Shown: positions 25,941-33,771, counted from the stretch's first letter. The stretch: 64,000 nt of DNA from VRUE01 sp963805455 (GCA_963805455.1 CAWDUJ010000015.1:99478-163477); one strand, 5' to 3'. Numbers and translations: made by a program. The notes: generated from the letters alone by a model not told the origin.

Positions 25941-26306
25941 ATGAGCGAGACGACCGCCCCTGATCCCGAGCTCCTGAAATCGTTCGCCGAAGAGGCGCGC
26001 CGCCGCTGCGACGTGATCGCCGCCGGCCTCGCCACCGAGACCGAAGACTTCGAGACCCTGCGGGCGGAAGCCCACGCGCTGCGCGGCACCGCCGGCGCCG
26101 TCGGCCTCCGCCGCCTCGCCGAGCTCGCCGGGCTGATGGAATCCGATCTTGCCGAAGCGAAGAAAACCGGGACCATCCGCGGTGGCCGCACCCACCAGAT
26201 TGCGGATGCCGCCAAGGCCCTCTCCGACGGCGCCGCCGCCGCAGCCGAGGGCAAAGAGGAGCCGCCCGACGTCGGTCGCTCCCTCGCCCAGCTTTTCAGC
26301 GCCTGA
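25941..26306 (+). CDS. Orphan Hpt (histidine phosphotransfer) domain protein
   Basis: 121 residues, a single Hpt four-helix domain. The phospho-acceptor His45 sits in AHALRGTAGAVGL, the usual H-x-(L/K)-(R/K)-G-(S/T) pattern. No kinase or response-regulator gene is near, so the partners are elsewhere. The ribosome site (GAGG) comes from repeat copy 4. The C-terminal 30 residues are Ala/Glu-rich and probably disordered. It ends 11 bp before a convergent gene. Confidence 0.8.
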   Translation: MSETTAPDPELLKSFAEEARRRCDVIAAGLATETEDFETLRAEAHALRGTAGAVGLRRLAELAGLMESDLAEAKKTGTIRGGRTHQIADAAKALSDGAAAAAEGKEEPPDVGRSLAQLFSA

Positions 26307-26317
26307 GCGTCCCGGAG

Positions 26318-27160
26318 TTAGCCACCGCCCCTGCGAATCAACCGCACGGTCGCCTTGTTGAAGGCCGTCTCGACCTGGTTTCCCTTGAACGGCGGTCCCG
26401 GAACTTCGCGCCGTTCCGTCTTCGGTTTGCCGACGTCCGACGAGCGGAGTTTGAGCACGATCACGTGTCTGTGGCCGAAGATTTCCCCGATTCCGAGATG
26501 AGCGCGTTCCAGGGGCGGCATGGTGGGCCATGTCATTTCTGATTGGTCGGTGATCCCGGTCTGCGGATCTTGTCCGCATTTGTTCTCTTCGAAAACCGGG
26601 GACAGGCCGTTCGAGCGTCCAACGGTGAGCTTGAGGCCGCCGCTTTCGTAGGAGAGCAGCATCTTCCCGTCGTCGTGGAAGGCCTTGCCGCAGTCGCCAT
26701 TCTGGCCGAGGTCGACAGGAGGGACAGAACAGGGGAGCGGTGGTCGAGCGGGCGTTACCTGACTGCCCCCGGTCGCCTTCCTCGTCTGGCTCAGCTTGAC
26801 CGCGAGGGAGGAGTCGGTTTTCCGGCCTTTGCGGTGAACCAGGGCCTCAGATCCGTAGCGGTCGAACTCGACCTTGACCCCCCTTCCGCGCTGGTATGTG
26901 AGGGTCTCGTCGACCGTCGCGTCCTCGGTGAAGAGACAGGTGCCCGTTTCGCCGGAGAGCGTCGACACGAGGTTGTCAGTCGCCTCCCCCTCGACGATGA
27001 CGTCGAATATCGCCTTTTCCTGCGGCGCCGGGAGATGAACGTTGATCGGGGGAATGCCGGGGACACTCGGCACGTCGCCAGTCGCCGAGCCGGTTGTGAA
27101 GATCGCGGTGACCGCGATCAGCAGGACGAGCACCAGTGCCATCAAGGGCCGCCGGAGCAT
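26318..27160 (-). CDS. Secreted protein, unknown function
   Basis: 280 residues. Signal peptide or anchor RRPLMALVLVLLIAVTAIFTTG, followed by Pro-rich PSVPGIPPINVHLPAP and a beta-rich mature domain with four Cys (CLF, CSVPP, DCGKAF, KCGQDP), likely two disulfides. An ending like VETAFNKATVRLIRRGGG suggests a final beta strand and basic tail. No family recognised. It resembles in layout, not clearly in sequence, the protein at 43870. Confidence 0.65.
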   Translation of the reverse strand: MLRRPLMALVLVLLIAVTAIFTTGSATGDVPSVPGIPPINVHLPAPQEKAIFDVIVEGEATDNLVSTLSGETGTCLFTEDATVDETLTYQRGRGVKVEFDRYGSEALVHRKGRKTDSSLAVKLSQTRKATGGSQVTPARPPLPCSVPPVDLGQNGDCGKAFHDDGKMLLSYESGGLKLTVGRSNGLSPVFEENKCGQDPQTGITDQSEMTWPTMPPLERAHLGIGEIFGHRHVIVLKLRSSDVGKPKTERREVPGPPFKGNQVETAFNKATVRLIRRGGG

Positions 27161-27283
27161 CGGGCGAATCTAACCAATCTCGATCACAAAGTCGAGCGAT
27201 CGGGCCCGGGGGATCGAGGCAGCGGCTGCTACGCTCTGCGTGTTCCAAAGACGTTGAAGGTTTAGATACTGGAGTTTTGGACG

Positions 27284-27304
27284 GGGACCGCCAAGTGCGG
27301 TCCC
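27284..27304. terminator. Short hairpin between minus-strand genes
   Basis: GGGACCGC pairs with GCGGTCCC around CAAGT. It follows the stop of the small membrane gene (minus strand) and could end its transcript; there is no long T run. Confidence 0.45.
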
Positions 27305-27332
27305 ACTCGTTTCCAGGGGGAATGCAGCCGGC

Positions 27333-27515
27333 TCACTCCTCGTCCGCAGGGGGCGCCGTGCGCATCAGCACGTAGAAGATCAGGCAGCCGGCCAGCAGAA
27401 CGCCGATCCCGACGTACCAGCCGAGGGAGCCCTCTCCGCTGATCAGTGCGAGCGCGCCGCCGCCCCAGACGCAGGCGACCAGCATGCCGAGCCTCTGTTT
27501 GAGCGACCGGGACAT
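27333..27515 (-). CDS. Small two-helix membrane protein
   Basis: 60 residues from the ATG at 27515 (reading SRSLKQRLGM). Two membrane segments: LGMLVACVWGGGALALIS and GWYVGIGVLLAGCLIFYVLM, with a basic N-terminus and an acidic C-terminus (PPADEE). The open frame reaches 27557, but those 14 residues add nothing recognisable. Unknown function. Confidence 0.6.
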   Translation of the reverse strand: MSRSLKQRLGMLVACVWGGGALALISGEGSLGWYVGIGVLLAGCLIFYVLMRTAPPADEE

Positions 27516-27584
27516 CTCGGTTTCGGGATCTTGCCAGCCGCGAGCGTGACCGTCCAACCGACGCGTATCGTTTCGGCCGTATCC

Positions 27585-27658
27585 GGGGCGGTAGCTCAGT
27601 TGGTCAGAGCAGCGGACTCATAATCCGTCGGTCGCTGGTTCGAGTCCAGCCCGCCCCA
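27585..27658 (+). tRNA. tRNA with anticodon CAT (Ile2 or elongator Met)
   Basis: A 74-nt cloverleaf: acceptor GGGGCGG/CCGCCCC with discriminator A, anticodon loop CTCATAA, and T arm GCTGG-TTCGAGT-CCAGC. The variable and T regions (GGTCGCTGGTTC.AGTCCAGC) closely resemble E. coli tRNA-Ile2, whose CAT is read as lysidine-AT after TilS action, so Ile2 is favoured; Met cannot be excluded. CCA is not encoded. Its 3' part recurs, degraded, at 32160 and 33806. Confidence 0.93.
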
Positions 27659-27748
27659 CTATGAAAGTCGCGCTAATCGACAGGTGTTCGACTTTCGGAG
27701 CTCGCTGGATTTCCCTGCGCTCCCACGGTGGATCAGGAGCGATGGTGC

Positions 27749-28180
27749 CTACGTGCCTGCCGCGCCGCTTTTCTTCCCGCCGGGCACTCGATTGGCGAGG
27801 CGACCCATCGGCTCTACCACCGCCTGGAGCGTGTCAACGCTCTGGTTCAGCTCGTCGAGCGCCGTCAGGAGCTTCCCCATGGTCTCCGGTAGCTGGGCGA
27901 GATTGCGCTGGACCTCAACCAGGACCGGCATCGCCTCCTCGATAGCCGCCATCCGGCCGTCCATTGCCCCTAGAACACTCGTCGCCTTAGCAACGCGCGC
28001 CATGTCCTTGCGTATTCCGGGAAGCGCATCGGTGTCCCCGGCAACCTGCTCCAGCGCACGAGCGACGTCGTTCAGCAAGGCCGTGTTCCTGGCGATCTCA
28101 GGAATCAGCCGCAGCGCCTTGTTCACACCGACAGGCAGATTTGCCAACCGATCAAACGAGGGGAGGCCGAGTCGGCTCAC
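27749..28180 (-). CDS. Helical/coiled-coil protein, unknown
   Basis: 143 residues from a GTG at 28180 preceded by AAGGG. Almost entirely helical with heptad-like hydrophobics: IPEIARNTALLNDVARAL, MAAIEEAMPVLVEVQRNL and LLTALDELNQSVDTLQAVVE, ending VPGGKKSGAAGT. No membrane segment. Similar helical proteins occur in Actinobacteria without known function. It is the first gene beyond the CAT tRNA, reading toward it, at the edge of the accessory segment. Confidence 0.55.
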   Translation of the reverse strand: MSRLGLPSFDRLANLPVGVNKALRLIPEIARNTALLNDVARALEQVAGDTDALPGIRKDMARVAKATSVLGAMDGRMAAIEEAMPVLVEVQRNLAQLPETMGKLLTALDELNQSVDTLQAVVEPMGRLANRVPGGKKSGAAGT

Positions 28181-28277
28181 GGCCCTTGAGCCTATGGCCG
28201 AGCATGGGCCCGCGCAAGGCGCCAGCATTCACGAAACTCTCGGGTCGAGTTGGTCGAGGTGGTCTGCCTTGTCCTAT

Positions 28278-28386
28278 CGGAGGCAAGCAACTCCGCGCAG
28301 CGGCCTTCTCGGAGGCAGATGGGAGGCAAGGAAATCAACAAACTCGCTTGGCTAGGGGGATTGTCACCCCTTCGTAAGCAATCCGC
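28278..28386 (+). repeat. Direct repeat A, upstream of the cyclase gene
   Basis: An imperfect ~110-bp repeat, mate at 29651-29760. It contains three GGAGGCA units (28279, 28311, 28322) and ends with an inverted-repeat core: GGATTG ... CAATCC around CCCCTTCGTAAG. The layout resembles arm and core sites of a tyrosine recombinase attachment site. Confidence 0.6.
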
Positions 28387-28436
28387 CCCATGAGCGGGTT
28401 GCAGCGCGGGCTATGCCCCGAGGTTAGAGTCACCCG

Positions 28437-29633
28437 ATGAACGCCCAAGGGCCATATTCGCTGCCTGAAGATCCGGCTCTCGCCGATGTGGCAAGGGCGC
28501 TGCGCGACACAGGGCACTGGGGATGGATCGTCGACGACCGCTGGAACCTCGTCTATGTGACCAATGAACTGCGCCTCACCTTCGGTGCTGGCATGGGCCT
28601 CGCACCCTGGGCGATCGGGGCGCATTTCTTCGGGCCCGAGGCGATCAGCGTAGCCCGGGCCTGGCTGTTCGGCTCGAATACTCCGGAGTTGATCCGCTTG
28701 ATGCTCCCGGCTGTCGGTGGCTGGGTACTGGTTGACACTCCGGGCGGCGCCGACGAGCTTCGCGAGATCGTTGATCCATCGCTGCGAGACATGGTGGACC
28801 AACTCTCTCCCGCAGATCCGGCGGCGGTATCGGTCACGGCGGCAGGGATGGGCTTCGGGGACATACAGGTCAATGTTCCCCTGGTCGGTGTGCGGATCCG
28901 CGACGCGGTCGGGAGGCTCGCCGGGACCGCGATCATCACCAAGCCCGCGGCCGGAATGGCGATGCTCGGGGCGATGGCCTCGATGGCCGATCTTGGGCAT
29001 CTCGAACGGATGCATAGCGTCTCCCGCCCAGCGCGACGCCCCGCTGCCGTCCTCTTCGCCGACCTAGAGGCCTCCTCGCCGCTTGCGCGCCACCTATCCA
29101 CCGCCAGGTATTTCGCGCTGGGCCGCCGCCTGGTCCGCGCTGCCGACCAGTGCGTGATTGACGAGGGTGGACTGGTCGGTCGCCATGTCGGCGACGGAGT
29201 GGCGGCATTCTTCCTGGCCGAGGACGCCGGATCAGAGTCCTCCGCCGCTCGCTCGTGCATCGCCGCGGCGCGCGCACTCAGCACCGCGATGGGCGACGTC
29301 GCCGCGCGGAGCGAGCTGCAGCCCGAGGACGTCGTAATGCGCTTCGGGCTGCACTGGGGGTCCACCCTCTACGTCGGCAACATCACCACCGCCGGACGCG
29401 GCGAGGTGACCGCGCTCGGCGACGAGGTCAACGAGGCGGCACGGATCGAGGCCTGTGCGAGCGGCGGGCGGGCGCTCGCCTCAAAGGAGCTGATCGAGCG
29501 CCTGGAGCCCGAGGCCGCCGCCAGCCTCAATCTCGATCCCGACGGGATTACCTACACCCCGCTCGCGGACCTTGACACCGCCACCGAGAAGGCCCGCCGC
29601 GACGCCCCGGCGATCGCGGTCTGCGATGTGTAG
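28437..29633 (+). CDS. PAS-like sensor with class III nucleotide cyclase domain
   Basis: 398 residues. The N-terminal ~170 residues contain a PAS-like or MmyB-type region (HWGWIVDDRWNLVYVTNELRL). The class III adenylate/guanylate cyclase domain spans about 202-385: metal Asp209 (LFADLEAS), Asp253 (GRHVGDGVAAFF), and the purine/transition-state region ALGDEVNEAARIE (Asn332, Arg336). The Lys usually found in the VKxxGD segment is replaced (GRHVGDG), so nucleotide choice and even activity are uncertain. Product would be cAMP or cGMP. The gene is bracketed by direct repeats and lies beside a c-di-GMP-type sensor operon on the other strand. Confidence 0.8.
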   Translation: MNAQGPYSLPEDPALADVARALRDTGHWGWIVDDRWNLVYVTNELRLTFGAGMGLAPWAIGAHFFGPEAISVARAWLFGSNTPELIRLMLPAVGGWVLVDTPGGADELREIVDPSLRDMVDQLSPADPAAVSVTAAGMGFGDIQVNVPLVGVRIRDAVGRLAGTAIITKPAAGMAMLGAMASMADLGHLERMHSVSRPARRPAAVLFADLEASSPLARHLSTARYFALGRRLVRAADQCVIDEGGLVGRHVGDGVAAFFLAEDAGSESSAARSCIAAARALSTAMGDVAARSELQPEDVVMRFGLHWGSTLYVGNITTAGRGEVTALGDEVNEAARIEACASGGRALASKELIERLEPEAAASLNLDPDGITYTPLADLDTATEKARRDAPAIAVCDV

Positions 29634-29650
29634 CCCGGCCATCATGCAAT

Positions 29651-29760
29651 CGGGGGCAAGCCACTTCCACGCTGCGCCAGCCTCGGAGGCAGAACGGAGG
29701 CAAGTCGACTAGTGATTTCGCCTGTCGATGCGGGTTGCCGCCCTTCCGTAACCAATCCGC
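29651..29760 (+). repeat. Direct repeat B, downstream of the cyclase gene
   Basis: Mate of 28278-28386. CGGAGGCAGAACGGAGGCAA matches 28310-28329 with two differences, and the core is GGGTTG ... CAATCC around CCCTTCCGTAAC. The two copies are about 1374 bp apart and enclose exactly one gene. Confidence 0.6.
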
Positions 29761-29803
29761 TCAAATGGCTCTAGGGAGCTGTAAACGTATTCAGGGTCAA
29801 TGG

Positions 29804-30211
29804 CTATGACAGAGACCTGGCCGCATCGATGAGGGTTCCGCCAGCCAGCGGGGCGAGCGGACCAAGCTCCCCGCTCCGAAAGGCCACGTCTGCAGCGATT
29901 TCGAGATCGCGTGCAAATCGCTCCACCGGAAAGCCGCGACTGCCGAGAACATCGCTGAGCCATTTTGCCTGCTCACTCAGGAGGACGGTGCCGTCCCGGG
30001 CGTCCTGAATCGCCCACCCGAATAGGTACTGGTTGTCGTGAAGGCACCACTCAACCCCTGTTTGACCGTAACGTTTCCCTTCGTCCGGGAACTCTTGATG
30101 GTAGATATCGCAGACTTCCCGCGCGAGCGCCAACAGATCGATGGGAGTCCCGTCCGAGTGGTAGGCCTCTGTCGGGGGCGGCGCCCCGCTTGGGGGCTCC
30201 GGTCGGCTCAC
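29804..30211 (-). CDS. Small soluble protein, unknown, third gene of sensor operon
   Basis: 135 residues, acidic, no membrane segment. Features: a Pro-rich N-terminus, a helical stretch LLALAREVCDIYHQEFPDEG, then a Trp-containing part (GVEWCLHDNQYLFGWAIQDA). No family recognised. The GTG start overlaps the stop of the preceding monooxygenase-like gene (GTGA), so it is translated with it. Codon third positions fit the neighbourhood. Possibly a partner of the upstream sensor; inference from coupling only. Confidence 0.6.
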   Translation of the reverse strand: MSRPEPPSGAPPPTEAYHSDGTPIDLLALAREVCDIYHQEFPDEGKRYGQTGVEWCLHDNQYLFGWAIQDARDGTVLLSEQAKWLSDVLGSRGFPVERFARDLEIAADVAFRSGELGPLAPLAGGTLIDAARSLS

Positions 30212-30516
30212 TCCGCCACCACCTCGTATGTGTGCAAGTGCTCGAGTGACTCCAGCTCGATCGCATTGGACAGTGAATCAGGAATCCGATCATGGGACTC
30301 GCGGTGATCATCGCTCTTCATGTAGGCCTTGAAACAGTCTCGATCATTCCAGCGGCTGACCATCAGGATCTCACCGGCGTCGCGGTCCGATTGCCAGACC
30401 TCAAGGTCGTGGAATCCCTCGTGAGCCTCGACCCGGCCGAGCCTCGAGCGGAATGCCGTGATGAGCTGCTCTGCCTGGTCGGGCGGGATGCGTAGGTGGG
30501 AAACTGAGACGTACAT
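30208..30516 (-). CDS. Antibiotic biosynthesis monooxygenase (ABM) domain protein
   Basis: 102 residues from the ATG at 30516; a GTG at 30525 overlaps the previous stop but has its purine site (GGCGGAGG) directly against it, whereas the ATG has it about 10 nt upstream. A dimeric alpha/beta-barrel fold is indicated by MYVSVSHLRIPPDQAEQLITAFRSR, HEGFHDLEVWQSD and EILMVSRWNDRDCFKAYMKSDDH. ABM proteins include small cofactor-free oxygenases and haem-degrading enzymes; specific residues for haem (Asn/Trp/His of IsdG) are not clearly matched. Second gene of the B12-sensor operon. Confidence 0.75.
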   Translation of the reverse strand: MYVSVSHLRIPPDQAEQLITAFRSRLGRVEAHEGFHDLEVWQSDRDAGEILMVSRWNDRDCFKAYMKSDDHRESHDRIPDSLSNAIELESLEHLHTYEVVAE

Positions 30517-30521
30517 TCGCG

Positions 30522-31868
30522 TCACCCTCCGCCGTTTGCCACCTGATTGCGTCCGGCGCGCTTCGCTTGGTAGAGCGCCTTGTCGACCGCCAGGCTTGTC
30601 AGTCGGCTGTCATCGGTCAAGTCCGAAACGCCGATGCTCACGGTAAGGGGTGGATCGCGTGGGTCCGTCTCAACGGCTGCTCTGATCCGTTCGGCGAGAT
30701 CGGTCGCTTCCAGGACGCGCATACCGGGAAGCAGAACCACGAACTCATCGCCACCGAAGCGAGCTCCAAAGTCAGTCGGGCGGATGCTCCTTAGAATCGC
30801 ATTCCCGACAGCGATGAGGGCTTCGTCGCCGGCTTCGTGACCGTAGCTGTCGTTGACGGACTTGAAGTTGTCCACATCCAGTAGCAGCATCGATCCGTCC
30901 GGCTCATCGGACATTTCCAGCAACCTGTCGTCGTAGGCTCGTCGGTTCCAAAGCCCCGTGAGGCCATCGCGAAGGGCTAGTTGCTCGAACCTGAAGGCGT
31001 TGCGGGCCGCCTCCCTTGCGGTATCTGCGGCTGCGCCAGCGGTCAGGGAAAACGAACCGGCTACCGACCGTTCGCTGCCGGCTCCAACATTTGCTCGAGA
31101 TTGGCGTCGTGGTGGAATGCGAGCCGCCAAGGTGGGCCGTATCGCCCGCTGAGGCCCCTGCTGTCCGAACAGGCCCTTGACGACGTCGACGATCTCCTCG
31201 CAGCTCTTGATAACGGGAGCATCGAGACCGCTTTGCGTTGACAAGCCCACGGCTCGACCACCGACAAATACGGCGGGCGGACGATCCAGCTTCGCGACTT
31301 CCTGGATCTCCAGGACCAGGGTCGGCACGGTCAGTGGCATGCTCGCGGTCAGACCCAGACCCTCAGGCTGGTGGGTGCGGCACGCTTCGAGCAGGGCATC
31401 GATGGGGACATCGGCTCCGAGATAGCGAACGTCGAACCCCGCGCCCTCGAGGGTGTCTGCCATCATCCGCAGGCCGAGGACATGCTGCTCACCCTGGGCT
31501 GCGGCCAGCAAGACCGTCTGTCGGGAGCGCGACTCACCGTGGAGAAGGCGGGGGAAGAGTCTGGCCATGACTCCTTGGCTAATCGCCGTCGCCAGGTGCT
31601 CATCCGCTATTGACGCTTCGTCGTGCTGCCAAAGTCGACCGATCCAGTCCATTGCGGGAGCGATCACTTCGGAATAGATCTCCTCCACCTTGAGACCCTC
31701 GCTGAGCGCTTCCTCCGCCACAGCCTCAGCGCCTGCCGGATCGCCTTCGCGTAGGGCGAGCTCAAAGGAACCGCGGAACTTGGCAAGCGGGCTGTCGCTG
31801 TCGCTACGACGCCGGCGGGCTCGGGCGTCACTCCCGTCCCCTCGCCTGGGAGATGAAGAGGTGGTCAC
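30522..31868 (-). CDS. Cobalamin-binding (CarH-like) sensor fused to GGDEF diguanylate cyclase
   Basis: 448 residues from a GTG at 31868; the frame runs open to 32099 but that part is Arg-rich and non-coding in appearance. Residues 30-110 form a helical cap with the W-x9-EH motif (Trp80, Glu90-His91) known from B12 photoreceptors of the CarH group. Residues 117-235 form the B12-binding Rossmann fold with E-x-H-x-x-G (Glu127, His129, Gly132) and YLGADVP. A linker and helix follow, then a GGDEF domain (300-440) with canonical GGDEF at 372-376 and a product-inhibition I-site RxxD (Arg363-Asp366) exactly five residues before it. Expected to make c-di-GMP under control of adenosyl- or methylcobalamin, possibly by light. 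First gene of a coupled three-gene operon. Confidence 0.87.
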   Translation of the reverse strand: MTTSSSPRRGDGSDARARRRRSDSDSPLAKFRGSFELALREGDPAGAEAVAEEALSEGLKVEEIYSEVIAPAMDWIGRLWQHDEASIADEHLATAISQGVMARLFPRLLHGESRSRQTVLLAAAQGEQHVLGLRMMADTLEGAGFDVRYLGADVPIDALLEACRTHQPEGLGLTASMPLTVPTLVLEIQEVAKLDRPPAVFVGGRAVGLSTQSGLDAPVIKSCEEIVDVVKGLFGQQGPQRAIRPTLAARIPPRRQSRANVGAGSERSVAGSFSLTAGAAADTAREAARNAFRFEQLALRDGLTGLWNRRAYDDRLLEMSDEPDGSMLLLDVDNFKSVNDSYGHEAGDEALIAVGNAILRSIRPTDFGARFGGDEFVVLLPGMRVLEATDLAERIRAAVETDPRDPPLTVSIGVSDLTDDSRLTSLAVDKALYQAKRAGRNQVANGGG

Positions 31869-32159
31869 GCCGCTTCGATGATCTCGGTGCTGGGCAACTC
31901 GTCCCCCGATGGTCGCAAATGGCTCGAAGAAACGAAGATTGACTCTCTTGCTCGCTCCGCCAAACCTTAGGACATGCTGCCGTTCCCGTCGTGGCGCGGG
32001 CCAACTGCGAGCGCTTCGAGGTTGACGATCCGCGGGTGCTTGCCATCCCCGCTTCAGAACCTTGTCCCGACATCTGTCCCCGACTCCACAGAACGCCACG
32101 AACCCCTCAGAATTGCTTCGCTCTAACCTTCCAAAATTGGCTTGCTAGAGCCATTTGAA
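31869..32159. other. Intergenic stretch upstream of the sensor operon
   Basis: About 290 bp without a supported gene. No B12-box-like riboswitch core is visible. At its right end CTAGAGCCATTTG (32145-32157) is an exact inverted copy of 29762-29774. Confidence 0.4.
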
Positions 32160-32202
32160 GCGACTCATAATCCGTCGTCCGCTGGTTCGAGCCCCGCCCC
32201 AT
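32160..32202 (+). pseudogene. Degraded 3' half of the CAT tRNA
   Basis: GACTCATAATCCGTCG matches the anticodon arm of the tRNA at 27585 exactly; CGCTGGTTCGAG and CCCGCCCCA match its T arm and acceptor with small gaps between. No 5' half is present. Such 3' fragments are left when an element integrates at a tRNA gene. Confidence 0.75.
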
Positions 32203-32348
32203 TCAGCCGCATATCTCGCCTATCTGCGACATGCGGTGTCATGCCATGGCGAGTCGAAAGAATCGACGCGAGTCCGGCGCGCTCGCGAGTCTGAAACCCT
32301 TTCTGGATCTCGGATGCGGCTTCGACACGCAAGGATCACGCTCTCGAT

Positions 32349-33032
32349 ATGTTCGCCAAGCTGCCTCGGAGCTACGACGAGGTCGCCGCCGCGCTCAGCT
32401 TCTTCCAGGACGGGCGCTGGCGCCGCGCCGCGGTCGGGGTGGTCGGGGCGAGGCCCGAGGATCGCGTCCTCGACGTCGCCTGCGGCACCGGACTGGTGAG
32501 TGCGGCGCTGGTCGAGCGCTGGGGCTGCAGGGTGGTCGGCCTTGACCAGAGTGGGGCGATGCTGGAACGGGCAAGGTCGAAGGCAGAAGCTAACCCGCGC
32601 CTGGCCGCCCGGGCGAGCTTCGTCGAGGGCGAAGCTGAGCGGCTGCCCTTCGCCGCGAATGAGTTCGACCACCTCACCTTCACCTACCTGCTGCGCTACG
32701 TGGATCAGCCGGGGGCGACTTTGCGCGAGCTGGCGCGGGTCGTGAAACCCGGCGGCGTTGTCTCCAGCCTTGAGTTCTGCGTTCCCTCCCGCGTGTGGCT
32801 CTGGCCCTGGCGCATTTACACCCGGGTGGGCCTGCCGACGCTCGGGCGGCTTGTCTCACGGGGGTGGTATGAAGCTGGGCGCTTCCTAGGACCCAGCATC
32901 GAGGGCTTCTACCGCACATATCCGTTGCGGCGGCAGATCGCGCTTTGGGAGGCGGCGGGGATCCGCCAGGTGGTTGTCAGGAGGATGAGTCTCGGCGGTG
33001 GAGTTGTGATCTGGGGCACCGTTGCCGCCTGA
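32349..33032 (+). CDS. Class I SAM methyltransferase (UbiE/MenG-like)
   Basis: 227 residues. SAM motif I VLDVACGTGLVSAALV, acidic loop VVGLDQSG, motif II-like ERLPFAANEFDHLTFTYLLRYVDQP, and ARVVKPGGVV. The C-terminal half (WRIYTRVGLPTLGRLVS, SIEGFYRTYP) resembles demethylmenaquinone/ubiquinone methyltransferases, but the housekeeping enzyme cannot be distinguished from relatives. The start ATG has only a distant AAGGA. Directly followed by a polytopic UbiA-like protein, hinting at prenyl-lipid chemistry (inference). Confidence 0.75.
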   Translation: MFAKLPRSYDEVAAALSFFQDGRWRRAAVGVVGARPEDRVLDVACGTGLVSAALVERWGCRVVGLDQSGAMLERARSKAEANPRLAARASFVEGEAERLPFAANEFDHLTFTYLLRYVDQPGATLRELARVVKPGGVVSSLEFCVPSRVWLWPWRIYTRVGLPTLGRLVSRGWYEAGRFLGPSIEGFYRTYPLRRQIALWEAAGIRQVVVRRMSLGGGVVIWGTVAA

Positions 33033-33033
33033 A

Positions 33034-33771
33034 ATGCGGCCCCGCCCCGCCTTCTACGCCCTCTCCCCGGGGGGTTGGCGGGACCTGGTCACAGTCCTGC
33101 ACCCGCCCTACACGCTCTGGAACGTCAGCAACGTCGCGATCGGCGCGGCGATCGCGCCACACGTCTATGCCGGCCGCCTTCTGGCTGCGATAGCCGCCTT
33201 CTTCCTCGCCGTGGGAGTCGGCGCCCACGCAATGGACGAGCTTCAGGGCCGTCCACTTGGGACCAGGCTTTCGCGGCGCTCGCTGGTCGCGCTTTCAGCC
33301 GGCGGCTTGGGCGGGGCGCTCGCAATCGGCGTCGCCGGCGCGATCTTTGTCTCGCCGACGTTGATCCCTCTGATCCTCTTCGGCGGCTTCATTGCCCCCG
33401 CTTACAACCTCGAGTGGTTCGGCGGCCGCTTCCACACCGACTTCTGGCTGGCCGCCTCATGGGCCGGATTCTCCTGCTTCACCGGTTGGTGGGTCAACGC
33501 CCTAGGGCTCCACTCGGTCGGCGAAGCGATCGCGATCGCCGCTGCCGTTCTCGCCTGCTCCTTCCTCGTCACCGCCCAGCGCCGTCTCTCCACCCCCGTC
33601 CGCGAGCTTCGCCGGCGGACCGTCGTCGTCGAGGGCGAGCAGCGCCTCGCCGACGGAACGGTCAAGCCGGTTACTCGCGATCGCCTTATCGCGCCCTTGG
33701 ACGGCGCCCTGAAGGCCCTCTCGTTGGCAGTGCCGCTGCTCGCGATCGCCCTGCTGGCGATCCGCACCTGA
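33034..33771 (+). CDS. Polytopic membrane protein, UbiA-prenyltransferase-like
   Basis: 245 residues, about 7 hydrophobic segments. HAMDELQGRPLGTRLSRRSL sits where UbiA proteins have their first Asp-rich motif, and APAYNLEWFGGRFHTDFWLAASWAGFSCFTGWWV resembles the second half of that family (a Tyr before the loop, then Trp-rich helix). The Asp-rich motifs are incomplete, so enzymatic activity is uncertain. It starts one base after the methyltransferase stop, so the pair is one unit, plausibly quinone- or lipid-linked. It ends just before the second tRNA-like remnant. Confidence 0.55.
   Translation: MRPRPAFYALSPGGWRDLVTVLHPPYTLWNVSNVAIGAAIAPHVYAGRLLAAIAAFFLAVGVGAHAMDELQGRPLGTRLSRRSLVALSAGGLGGALAIGVAGAIFVSPTLIPLILFGGFIAPAYNLEWFGGRFHTDFWLAASWAGFSCFTGWWVNALGLHSVGEAIAIAAAVLACSFLVTAQRRLSTPVRELRRRTVVVEGEQRLADGTVKPVTRDRLIAPLDGALKALSLAVPLLAIALLAIRT

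Noticed and set aside
31869..32159. Cobalamin riboswitch upstream of the B12-sensor gene
   Set aside because: I looked for a B12-box-like core and surrounding helices and saw none; control appears to be at the protein level.
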